DNA of 11,710 nucleotides from Trileptium ribeirensis. Taxonomy: Eukaryota; Nematoda; Enoplea; Enoplida; Thoracostomopsidae. Below the pieces are notes generated by a model. The model was not told the origin of the DNA and ran no database searches. It worked only from the letters and a program-made list of their open reading frames with translations. A program made the position numbers and the translations under genes. The stretch spans positions 1 to 11,710 of the forward strand of contig JASANE010012218.1 in the NCBI GenBank assembly GCA_030248225.1. Reading direction: 5' to 3'. Positions 1 to 7,640 of this stretch are shown piece after piece (positions within the stretch are counted from its first letter, which is position 1; every line of letters begins with the position of its first letter).

Positions 1-30
1 TGAGACCCTTGTAAGTGAACGAAGGTCTCA
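1..30. repeat. Left terminal hairpin
   Basis: TGAGACC at 1-7 is the exact reverse complement of GGTCTCA at 24-30, with a 16-nt spacer. It gives a 7-bp stem at the extreme end of the arm. Small hairpins at element ends may be transposase or replication signals, but no enzyme is present here to assign it to. Confidence 0.6.
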
Positions 31-71
31 CCTTCACGGTTTGGGGCGCGGGTGCGTAAAGGACAGCGCTG

Positions 72-100
72 TGCTAGCTAACCTACTTTGCTAGCTAACC
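72..100 (+). repeat. Subterminal direct repeat (left)
   Basis: The 12-mer TGCTAGCTAACC occurs at 72-83 and again at 89-100, a 17-nt period. Each copy contains the palindrome GCTAGC, and the pair is preceded by another palindrome, ACAGCGCTGT (63-72). Paired subterminal repeats close to a transposon end are typical candidates for transposase-binding sites; this role is inference. Confidence 0.55.
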
Positions 101-448
101 ATAATTCACATAACTGATGTAGTGCATAAATAGTAGATATTGTTTAATCTTTTGGTTCTGAATGGAATCCGAACATGGACCCCCCAGCGCATTAAAAAGC
201 CTTACGTTAACTCTGTTTTTTTGTATACGGTGTATGTTATTGTTAGCGCCGCTTTGAAAATATTCTTTCAGCAGCCAGCTGACGAGATTTCAAAAAATAT
301 CAAATCCTGGTGAACAATTTTCGAATGCCCTTCTCGCCGTGCGGGGAAAGCCAGCGAAAAATTTCGAGAGAAATTTGACAGAAGCTGGCTAAAAATTTTG
401 ACAAAAACAGCACTTCCGAACTACCAAATCTAATCAAGCTTTTACCAT

Positions 449-512
449 AATTTGGGTAAAATTGGCAAAAATTGGGAAATATTTTAGTAAAATTGGATAA
501 ATTATTAGTTTC
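449..512 (+). repeat. A-rich GGCAAAATTGG-type array, outer
   Basis: Loose repetition of AAATTGG and GGCAAAAATTGG words about every 11-13 nt. The same array is at 9229-9290 in the right arm in reverse. The second array at 897-980 has the same vocabulary. Confidence 0.5.
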
Positions 513-529
513 TTGAAATGTCAAAGTTA

Positions 530-890
530 TACTACCCTGGCTTACCTCCACCCGCCCGCCGCAAACCCCAGGCCGATGCGCGTCTATAACGATAGGACCA
601 TAGACAAATATGCGAGCGACCTTACCTATCAAAAAACGAACTACGACTAATAAGGTGGAACGTCTGCACATCGCTTTAAATCGGTGCTCCTGAACAAGCT
701 GCGAAAATCCTTGCCTTCCACTTGTCCTTATCCAGGAAACCAGACAGGATGCAGGAAAATGGTGATAAGGCATAGTTGTCGAAGGGCGGTTATGGGGTTA
801 CCACCCGTAGCCCTAATGGTCGGACCGCCCTCAATCCATATTTATCCCTACTCTCACACCCAGAGACTCCGTACCATCTGGCGTTTGCCA
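530..890. other. GC-rich unrecognised block of the arm
   Basis: This block is markedly richer in GC and CpG than its surroundings (for example CCACCCGCCCGCCGC near 549) and is kept in both arms (right copy about 8840-9200). AGGGCGGT at 783-790 pairs with ACCGCCCT at 824-831 to form an 8-bp stem, and the same pair is present at 8901-8908 and 8942-8949. Short open frames exist on both strands of both arms, but none resembles a protein I know and their ends differ between arms, so I do not call a gene. It could be a promoter or 5' region of the captured retrotransposon, or transposon-specific subterminal sequence. Confidence 0.45.
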
Positions 891-896
891 AAGGCG

Positions 897-980
897 TGCC
901 AAAATTTTGGCAAAAATCAATTAAAAATTGGCAAAAAATTGCGGTAAAATTGATAGAAATTGTGGTAAAACTAGCACAAA
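897..980 (+). repeat. 16-bp palindrome followed by A-rich array
   Basis: TGCCAAAATTTTGGCA (897-912) is a perfect 16-bp palindrome. It is followed by AAATTGGCAAAA- and GGTAAAATTG-like words every 11-13 nt up to about 980. The right arm has the palindrome intact at 8820-8835 with the array on its left. Confidence 0.6.
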
Positions 981-1025
981 TAGGAGGAAGTGCTCCTAGA
1001 AAGGGTCCGCCCCCTTCACCCTCTT

Positions 1026-1040
1026 CGTAGACCGTCTACG
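1026..1040. repeat. Small palindrome CGTAGAC-C-GTCTACG
   Basis: Perfect 7-bp arms around a single central base, present in both arms (right copy about 8693-8707). It lies just before the region where retrotransposon endonuclease similarity begins, so it may mark the junction between captured retrotransposon and arm-specific DNA. This is only a positional inference. Confidence 0.35.
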
Positions 1041-1059
1041 TCCTAAGCCTACGGATCTT

Positions 1060-1623
1060 CGATACCTATGTGATAAGGGTTCCTGATGCTGATGGTTTGC
1101 GCTTGACAGAGTCATTTGAGCTTTTCTATTCCGATCCAGGAAACAGAAGCAGAACTCACAGTCCGAGTTTCATTGCTGTCCTTGAGGTGATGAAGTTCGG
1201 ATTAAAATTTGGTACCAGTCAGTTGCCCAAGTCAGCGGATACAAAGTCATTGAGAATATCTTTTACAATCGCCTACGCTCCCACGGAGATGTTGAAGATA
1301 AAGGCGAAGGACGAATAATATGGTGAACTTGAGGCCACGTTAAAGAAAGTTCCGAAGAAGAACTGTTTAGTTTTAAACCATTGAAACGCACCACTCGGTG
1401 AGGATAAATTGGCAATTTATCATCGGGGAATAAAGCCCAAAACGGTAATAGACTAACGGATTGTCGGCTGCAAATATATTGATTGGTGTTAATACAACAT
1501 TCAACCGCAGTACAGTTCACTTACATGGGAACCCAACGCTTTGCATGTTCACAACTAAATCGATTAAATTACTAGCCACAAAGATGGCACAGCACTTTTA
1601 TGGATTCTAGAGCTTGGTACACA
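1060..1623 (+). pseudogene. APE endonuclease domain relic of non-LTR retrotransposon
   Basis: In intact elements this domain nicks the target DNA to start target-primed reverse transcription. The frame from about 1070 reads RVPDADGLRLTESFELFYSD, like the stretch of the domain that precedes a GVG(F)A-type motif, then reaches the hallmark YAPTE at 1274-1288. The helix ELEATLKKVPKK follows at 1325-1360. LTW at 1520-1528 and a damaged QIDH-like site at 1553-1570 (N-stop-I-D-stop-I) follow in the same frame. After a frameshift near 1580, RWHSTFMDSRAWYT (1582-1623) matches the next conserved block. In-frame stops lie at 1316, 1382, 1454, 1490, 1556 and 1565. The GDFNA catalytic block is unrecognisable near 1376-1395 and the terminal SDH is missing. 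Not functional. Confidence 0.8.
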
Positions 1624-1635
1624 CTGACAAAAAGA

Positions 1636-2014
1636 TCAAGGAATGGTTCATGCTACCATTCGTATCATATTACAGCAGATACAAGACTTAACAACCAACA
1701 AGCCGACTAGATATTGAAATATTGCAATGTGCCATAACACCTTACGTGTTCCAAACCCAATTAGCTGAAAAGTCAACACATAACATAGATCCCTGCATAG
1801 ATAATGAAAGCACGTGGTTATTGTATAAATACCGCAATTACCCAGGTAGCTGAAATGTCGCAACATACACCGGAAGGCCGAACAGTAATTATCTGTATAA
1901 CCGCTCCACCTAGCGAAAATTGAGTAGACCAAGGGCCAGCAGGAAATCTCAACCGTGCAGTTAAAGCTTCCGTTCGAATGGACAAGGATAGGTTTTATTT
2001 GCGTTTTAAAGCGG
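1636..2014 (+). repeat. Linker tandem copy 1
   Basis: First of three head-to-tail copies with a period of 378-379 bp, running from TCAAGGAATGGTTCATGC to the junction GCGTTTTAAAGCGG. It differs from copies 2 and 3 just after the start (ACAGCAGATACAAGAC against TGCGGAAAAGAAGAC), and is the copy shared with the right arm (up to 1907). Confidence 0.95.
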
Positions 2015-2392
2015 TCAAGGAATGGTTCATGCTACCATTCGTATCATATTTGCGGAAAAGAAGACTTAATAACCAACAAGTCGACTAGGTATTGAAATAT
2101 TGCAATGTGCCATAACACCTTACGTGTTCCAAACCCAATTAGCTGAAAAGTCAACACATAACATAGATCCCTGCATAGATAATGAAAGCACGTGGTTATT
2201 GTATAAATACCGCAATTACCCAGGTAGCTGAAATGTCGCAACATACACCGGAAGGCCGAACAGTAATTATCGGTATAACCGCTCCACCTAGCGAAAATTG
2301 AGTAGACCAAGGGCCAGCAGGAAATCTCAACCGTGCAGTTAAAGCTTCCGTTCGAATGGACAAGGATAGGTTTTATTTGCGTTTTAAAGCGA
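2015..2392 (+). repeat. Linker tandem copy 2
   Basis: 378-bp copy nearly identical to copy 3 over its first half and to copy 1 over its second half. The junction to copy 3 is again GCGTTTTAAAGCG followed by the start of the unit. The 12-nt CGTTTTAAAGCG is junction-specific: copy 3 instead continues into the ordinary retrotransposon linker after TTTTATTTG. Confidence 0.95.
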
Positions 2393-2757
2393 TCAAGGAA
2401 TGGTTCATGCTACCATTCGTATCATATTTGCGGAAAAGAAGACTTAATAACCAACAAGTCGACTAGATATTGAAATATTGCAATGTGCCATGACACATTA
2501 CGTGTTCCAAATCCAATTAATTGAAAAGTCAACACATAACATAGATCCCTGCATAGATAATGAAAGCACGTGGTTATTGTATAAATACCGCAATTACCCA
2601 GGTAGCTGAAATGTCGCAACATACACCGGAAGGCCGAACAGTAATTATCTGTATAACCGCTCCACCTAGCGAAAATTGAGTAGACCAAGGGCCAGCAGGA
2701 AATCTCAACCGTGCAGTTAAAGCTTCCGTTCGAATGGACAAGGATAGGTTTTATTTG
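2393..2757 (+). repeat. Linker tandem copy 3, running into the native linker
   Basis: The last copy ends at GGTTTTATTTG, after which the sequence carries on with GTAAGTGCACTGG, which belongs to the original retrotransposon. This shows that the amplified unit ran from about the TCAAGGAATGG point to TTTTATTTG. It has a few private changes, such as CATGACACATTACG and ATTAATTGAAAAG. Confidence 0.95.
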
Positions 2758-3084
2758 GTAAGTGCACTGGATATGGAAAGGGCGTGCAACACAAATAACC
2801 TTGTGTTCTACACAAAAATCTGAGTGGTATAATGATGAAATCAGTTGGTTTATCGAGAGATACCAAGGACAAAAATTGTAATCCTTTGTGATGCACCGAT
2901 GCAAAGTTGGAGCGATGAGTCGAGCATTTCAAAGAATTGTTGAACAAACCTAGCCCAAAAACACTCAGTAGTTGAACATGAAGTATTCTGGCATGGTGAC
3001 ATTGTGCAGACCGATGATGCTTCCGACTGTTCTGAAGTGAATGCAAAAGTTTAAGTCTTTAAAAATGAAAAATCAGCCACCAGG

Positions 3085-3475
3085 AATGAAATTAATACCG
3101 AATTACTCAAAAATCGTGGCGCTTGCGTCATCGTATCCCTTGTGATTTGTCGGGTTGGTTTGGGAGAAGAAGTACCTACCTACTTACTGAGGCAAACTCA
3201 TTATCAAACCCCTGCTCTAGAAACTGAAGTCATGCAAGGAGCCATACTATCACCAATGCTGTTCACAAGAGCAGTCGACTAGGTTTGCTAAGAAACGTTA
3301 CATAGTATAGGCTCATGTATGGCGACGTCCGCATTTCGGATTTAGCTTTCGCCGACGATATAACTCTCATGTGTGAGTCAGCAGCAGAACTCCAACTTAA
3401 ACTCGATTGTCAAATAATGCAGCAGCTCGTGTGATGAAAGGCAGTTGTCGTGAAATTTAACTTGGCCAGGTAACC
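3085..3475 (+). pseudogene. Reverse transcriptase relic with internal deletion
   Basis: From 3085 to 3279 one frame stays open: NEINTELLK, then EEVP, the usual segment just before RT motif 1, then abruptly EVMQGAILSPMLF (3226-3264), the Q-G-x-x-L-S-P-x-L-F motif. The roughly 120 residues expected between them, including the catalytic A-motif Asp, are missing. A stop sits where D-W is expected (3280). After a one-base shift, a second frame reads RLMYGDVRISDLAFADDI, with the catalytic F-A-D-D at 3348-3359, then ESAAELQLKLD. Similarity fades by about 3475. Catalytically dead because the A-motif is lost and the frame is broken. Confidence 0.85.
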
Positions 3476-5390
3476 AGATTTTGGCTTAAATTTTAACCCT
3501 TAGTTTCTACGTTTTGACCGTTAGAATTTTCTACAATATAGATCCACTGAATTTAAGAATCGAGTTCCAACATGCCACTGGCTTTCCTAGTTTTAGTCAC
3601 TTACATCATCAACCACTATATTAACCTGCTAAATTTTAGGCTATTGTCAATCCTAAATCGTTAACGTAAATTTTTAGCAACAATTTGGGCTCAGCTGTAT
3701 GAGCCTAGAAAGAGCACAGATCAACATTGATGAGAAGCATCAAGTTTAAACTTGTTTAGTGTGACTTTAAATGGCACAAGGAAGCAACGATCCGAAAGAC
3801 TATTTTAGTGGGACACTCACTAATTTAGAAACCCGAACAGACCTCTAACGAAACCTTTCGTGACTAATCTATGATAAACCTTTAAACTAAATTTACCCTA
3901 AATTTTCGTTTATGTGTACATGATTGGTTGAACTAATTGTACGAGCAGCACTGGCATCCTTAACTAGTTAATTTTAGCTTCATAGGTAAACTATCTGGAG
4001 TTGTTTGAAAATCAGTACATGGCACCAGGCATTTGTTTTAACTTAGAGCATTACTTGATCTTAAATGAATTTAGATAAACTAATAATTCTGTACCAGTTT
4101 TTCAATTCGGCACATCCACACAGCCTTAGACAAGGGAACGGGCTGACATTATTTTAGCTTACATGACTTATATATACTCGAATAACTCTGCTCATTCATT
4201 CAAAATCAAATGGTAACTTACATAGCCGCTCTCACTGTTGCAACCCGTGAAAAAGCGCATACAAATGTAAATTTTACTTTAGTTCAGGATTCGTTTGTTT
4301 ACTCGTAGGTACTAAAAGGATTTGTCTTTTTAATAAAATTTACTCCAATTTTTATTAACTACTACCCAACATACTACAGGTTATATGTGACATCAAGTGG
4401 ATTACACAAATAATGTAAATATAAATCAGTCAAATTGCCTTGTTAACATCGATTATACATATTGTCATATCAAGGATTTACTTTAGGCAATTTTATAAGC
4501 GATAGTTTCATGTCAGCAAGTCTTGTTGATACCTAAAGTCCAATTTACAATGAGGACACACCTAACATGTATCCCAGTTTTTGTTGGTTAACTTTTCTTA
4601 ATGATTTTTGAACATTTGAGGTTTGATGTTCTGCTTTTTATTTTCTTCACAGTTTTGCTAGATCAGTAAGGCAAAGGTCACTTCAAAAATTCATCACTCA
4701 GATTACTCTTAGATAAATTCAAAGGTCTTAATAAATTTACAGGAAAACTTCATATAGAACTTCGCTTCCTGTTAGGAAAACCTATTCTATTGAAATTTGC
4801 AGAGTTCTATTGCTATTCTGAATGGGTCGTCCCATCTTCGTTGAAATGTTCTTTTCTTGATAACCGGATAGTGTGGTTATAATAGTATGAACGGCGATTG
4901 TGAAAGCCTGCCAAGATAAGCTCGCCTTCGATGGGTAAATTTACCACGAATAATGGCTACAGCCAAGTTGAAACGAAAGTAATGAAACAAGCCGTACGAA
5001 ATATAAAAAAAATTACAGAGAAAAGAAACTGCTACCATATACATATGTGAAAATGTCGAACCTGCTACGTAATACGTAAGACCAAGACTCGTAATCGTGT
5101 AGCCCATGGGATCGGTAACCGGGAGACATGTATGTATCCTATGCAGGGACAGCGCTTAGGCGTATATTAGATGTTATAGGTCACCTATTGTTCAAATTTA
5201 GGTGCACTGGCTCGTTTGTGGCAATATAACTTGTAAACGTAATAAATTACAAAAAGTAAGCGGAGAAACAGGCAAAGCATTTGGTACCTTATTTGCGTAC
5301 ACATGTATTTCTACTAAATATTTGATCAATTTATATTAAGTATCACGTTTTAGGCAATTGATGTCAAATTCACCATACAAAAAGCTCGCT
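3476..5390. other. AT-rich interior, no recognised gene
   Basis: No coding pattern, RNA gene or clear repeat was recognised. The stretch is AT-rich and full of stops in all frames. It might hold the degraded 3' part of the retrotransposon at its beginning, but no poly(A) or short tandem tail typical of such elements was seen. A 76-codon open frame on the minus strand at 4877-5107 has no recognisable motif and is not called. Confidence 0.6.
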
Positions 5391-5394
5391 AGCT

Positions 5395-5775
5395 AAAAAA
5401 ATTAGCTAATTAGTAACATCAACTAATTAGCTAATTAATTAACTATTAATTAACTAATTCGCACCCATGAAAAAACCGTAGAGCTAAAAGCCGCATATTC
5501 ATGATCAGCAACATCGAAAACCTTAGAGCGCAACAAATTAGCAATTTTGGAATGATTTTAAAATTTGCATAAAGTTACCTAATTTGCTAATTATTTAATT
5601 AACTAATTTTCATATACGGCCAAGTTTCAGAGCTCCAGAAATATCATATTCGTGATCAGCGTTATGGAAAGCCATCGTGTGAAATTTATTTTTTGTTTCT
5701 GAGTACTTTGAAAATTTTCAAAAAGTTAGCTAATGAATAATTAATTAGTAACTAGCTAATTAACTAACTAATTGT
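5395..5775. repeat. AT-rich tandem repeat, period ~150 bp, TTAATTAACTAATT blocks
   Basis: Two diverged units are framed by three near-palindromic TTAATTAACTAATT-like blocks (5446-5459, 5595-5608, 5756-5773). Inside each unit CATATTCATGATCAGC (from 5494) is matched by CATATTCGTGATCAGC (from 5645), and AAAATTTGCATAAAGTTACC (5559-) by AAAATTTTCAAAAAGTTAGC (5711-). A further weak copy may lie at 5960-6000. Divergence between units is considerable, so this is an old duplication. Confidence 0.7.
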
Positions 5776-5788
5776 TTTTAGCTTTCTC

Positions 5789-5834
5789 GAATAGTAGAAT
5801 AAACGTATAAGGTAACCTTGAATAGTAGAATAAA
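5789..5834 (+). repeat. Two copies of GAATAGTAGAATAAA
   Basis: The 15-mer is exact at 5789-5803 and 5820-5834, a 31-nt period, directly after the AT-rich repeat. Confidence 0.7.
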
Positions 5835-6104
5835 GTCGAATAAACCCAAGATTCACAATTAACACGGCCAGAAGTAATATATGCACCAAAATAATAGCTT
5901 TACACTAATTATTCATTGAAAAATAAGCAATTTTTATTTGAAAATGCTAGAAATAAGCTCTAACACTTAACTAATTTGGTAATTGCTAAATTATCTAAAG
6001 GAAATTTTTACAGAATCTTCATATCTTGCACCTCACCGATAGCAGGTCTTTCAAACAAAAAAATTTAAAGGCCCAGTAGTCAGTAAGGAGTTTAACGGAT
6101 GTAG

Positions 6105-6123
6105 GGACGGACGGACGGACAGA
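6105..6123 (+). repeat. GGAC microsatellite
   Basis: Four to five GGAC units ending in AGACA. Short GGAC/GACA tracts after AT-rich imperfect repeats are common at the ends of interspersed repeats in invertebrates, so 5395-6190 may be one composite repeat; that link is inference. Confidence 0.75.
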
Positions 6124-6424
6124 CAATGCTGATTTTTCCCACTCTGACGAAAACAAAAACGTTTCGCTATGCTTCGCTCATATATAGCACAACACTTAAT
6201 GTGACACGATAATTAAGTCATTCAAAGTCCAATACTCGGAAACCTAGAATTTTCAAACAAAGTTTACCTTTTACGTTTCTTTTGGGATTTCGAGCCCATC
6301 TTGGAGAGACTATAATGATCCGATATCGGCGAGCTACTAGTTGCAACGTTACGCGTCCATAATCAGGCATAGTACGTACTTTCAACTAGATTCCGATTTC
6401 GTATAGAATTCCACCATTGGGACT

Positions 6425-6661
6425 ATTTGCCCAATTTTCGGTCCTACACGGAAAGGTACACAAAACATGCATTTTCGTGGCATCCTCGTATTTTGTGAAA
6501 TTTTATAACATCTTTATGAAATGCTATGTGGTTTTGTGATGTTCCTGAATTTTACTACTGGTACAGTTTTGAGCAGATCGCTTGTTTTTATCAACAAATC
6601 CTCGATTAAGTACAAAATGCAAGCAAACATTGACAAAAAATCTGGTGAAAATTGGGCAAAT
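6425..6661. mobile_element. Possible MITE-like segment with 15-bp inverted repeats
   Basis: ATTTGCCCAATTTTC at 6425-6439 is the exact reverse complement of GAAAATTGGGCAAAT at 6647-6661. The pair encloses about 207 bp of AT-rich DNA with no coding potential. No convincing target duplication is seen outside. The inverted-repeat word is close to the GGCAAAATTGG words of the long arms, so it might instead be two chance members of that vocabulary. Confidence 0.35.
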
Positions 6662-6688
6662 GGCGAATAAGAACTTGCGAAAATGTAA

Positions 6689-6800
6689 CCCCCTTAGACT
6701 TCTCTCACAACGCAGATCGCTGATCCCCCACTAAGGATGCCGCAGACCCCCCACCTCAAAGAGCCCGCTACCCCCTCTGGGACTTCGGACCTCGCACATC
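6689..6800. other. C-rich stretch
   Basis: Four runs of five or six C at 6689, 6725, 6747 and 6771, separated by 17-31 nt. This is the most GC-rich part of the centre. No gene, tRNA or hairpin was recognised in it. The spacing is too wide for a standard quadruplex motif on the opposite strand. Confidence 0.4.
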
Positions 6801-7400
6801 TATGCACGTAGTACATATATATTAGATGGAATTTAACGAAACGCAATAGAGTCGCTTCTTAGCTCGAAATTATTAAAAAAACTAGTCAAACAACGCCTGA
6901 ATTCCAAAATTCATGTCTAATATAAATGGAAGTACTTTAGTAAATTTTTATTATAAAAACACCTTTAATAAAGCTAATGTACTATAATTTAGTAGACCGA
7001 GGTACAATATGTACGTTTAGGCTGTAAGTTCTGGTAAATTAGTAAATTTATAGTTCACTTATACAGAGTCCCATTGCACTTCTGGATGTTACATATGGAA
7101 AACAGTATCATTACTGATGTTAGATGCTACCCAAACATCCGGTCATGATTTTAGATATGATATATTTTTTGTAATACGTTGTCGAAAATCATTCCATGTC
7201 TCTGATTTCACAAAAATTAGTTAGGAAAGCATCGGATTGATTCGCACATCCCATTCTTAGCTATGTTGAAGCAACTAATTTACAATATTTATGCTCTGGT
7301 ATATTATCATGAAATAGTCTTTGCTTAAACTAATCATGCAATACTCTTGATTTTGAATAACCTTCGTCATACCTGTATATTCATTAGTGTCCCATGCTAT
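6800..7400. other. AT-rich interior, nothing recognised
   Basis: Six hundred bases of AT-rich DNA with stops in every frame. No tandem repeat, RNA gene or conserved motif was seen. Confidence 0.6.
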
Positions 7401-7410
7401 AAACCCGAGT

Positions 7411-7482
7411 CTGGCCAGGAATCGAATATGGATAGCCTTAGCTAATGCCAGCAGCGTACGACAACCACTGACCTATGATCTT
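7411..7482 (-). repeat. tRNA-derived SINE head
   Basis: Read on the minus strand, TAGGTCAGTGG (7465-7475) is a good pol III A box, and TATTCGATTCC (7418-7428) a near-consensus B box, 36 nt apart, as in tRNA genes. A T-arm-like CCATA-TTCGATT-CCTGG can be drawn with a 7-nt loop but only about three good stem pairs, and the acceptor stem does not pair. It is therefore tRNA-derived rather than a working tRNA. The body after the B box (towards 7380) reads GGCCAGACTCGGG and is not a family I can name. Confidence 0.55.
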
Positions 7483-7497
7483 GGGGCTGTTGCGTGG

Positions 7498-7640
7498 TTT
7501 TTTTTATTTATTTTCTTTTCATTTTATCAATTATCCGCCGTTTTTTGCTTATTTTTGCCTATATTTGCTCATTTTTTGCCTAATTTTCCAGGTGCCTTCG
7601 GATGCGGGAGAGGGGGGAGGGGGTTCGAGCCTAAGGGAAA
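7498..7640. repeat. T-rich tract with TTTTTGCC words, then G-rich tract
   Basis: From 7498 to 7590 the sequence is nearly pure T broken every 10-14 nt by GCC, GCT or GCTC, the same vocabulary as the reverse of the arm arrays (TTTTTGCCAATTTT). It is followed by GGGAGAGGGGGGAGGGGG (7606-7623). This lies immediately upstream of the SINE-like head on the minus strand. Open frames through it are by-products of the T-rich bias. Confidence 0.5.

Larger units (their letters stand above)
1..1907 (+). repeat. Left long inverted-repeat arm
   Basis: Reads the same, with a few percent differences and small indels, as the reverse complement of 7822-9698. The match starts at TGAGACCCTTGTAAGTGAAC and stops at ACCGCTCC (1900-1907); beyond that the left side continues with retrotransposon linker and the right side is unrelated. 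In order the arm carries a terminal hairpin, a direct repeat with GCTAGC cores, an A-rich array, a GC-rich block with a hairpin, a 16-bp palindrome, a second A-rich array, retrotransposon endonuclease relics (from about 1060), and most of the first linker copy. It has a 23-bp segment (380-402) that the right arm lacks. Confidence 0.95.
1740..2990 (+). pseudogene. Retrotransposon linker between endonuclease and RT (triplicated part included)
   Basis: In each copy one frame reads VFQTQLAEKSTHNIDPCIDN (first copy from 1746), like the F-x-L-x-N-R-F segment after the endonuclease. A second frame, complete in copy 3 at 2710-2820, reads RAVKASVRMDKDRFYL and then ALDMERA..NN..FYTKI, matching the basic R-x-x-R-x-D-K/R-x-x-Y helix and the M-E-Q/R-A block. 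At 2901-2948 AKLER-stop-VEHFKELLNK matches the K-L-x-R-W-x-E-H-F-x-E-L-L-N block, with TGA (2916-2918) in place of the Trp codon. Known role: the linker supports RNA binding and the RT fold. Frameshifted and dead. Confidence 0.7.
1060..3475 (+). mobile_element. Decayed, internally rearranged non-LTR retrotransposon
   Basis: Three consecutive relics in the right order and on the same strand belong to one non-LTR element: an APE-type endonuclease (1060-1623), the endonuclease-RT linker (1740-2990), and a reverse transcriptase (3085-3475). Frames change several times and stops are frequent. The linker is present three times as tandem copies. The RT lacks the segment between the pre-RT thumb-side block and the LSPxLF motif. 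The 5' end (any ORF1 or 5' UTR) and the 3' tail are not recognisable. Motif style (YAPTE, QIDH-like, W-E-H-F-L-L-N, SDLAFADD) suggests an RTE/CR1-like single-ORF family; the exact clade is uncertain. Confidence 0.8.

Noticed and set aside
300..1030. Open frames in the outer arm on both strands (300-773, 684-947, 776-1030 and mirror frames at 8702-9147)
   Set aside because: They occur as overlapping frames on both strands with no recognisable domain, and their lengths differ between arms through small indels. More likely GC-rich non-coding sequence.
1636..2757. CRISPR-like or satellite array
   Set aside because: The 378-bp units are contiguous, with no spacers, and are explained as tandem duplication of part of a retrotransposon. 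Three copies do not make a satellite.
2422..2904. 160-codon open frame on the minus strand, and shorter versions at 1648-1932, 2044-2310, and 7806-8060 (+)
   Set aside because: These are antisense to the retrotransposon linker. They repeat because the linker is triplicated and inverted, and the sense strand explains the region through matching motifs.
4877..5107. 76-codon open frame on the minus strand with hydrophobic residues
   Set aside because: Short, in AT-rich DNA, no motif, no supporting context.
7622..7631. GGTTCGAGCC, a B-box match on the + strand
   Set aside because: No A box at the right distance upstream; it sits in a G-rich tract. The better pol III pair is on the minus strand at 7418-7475.
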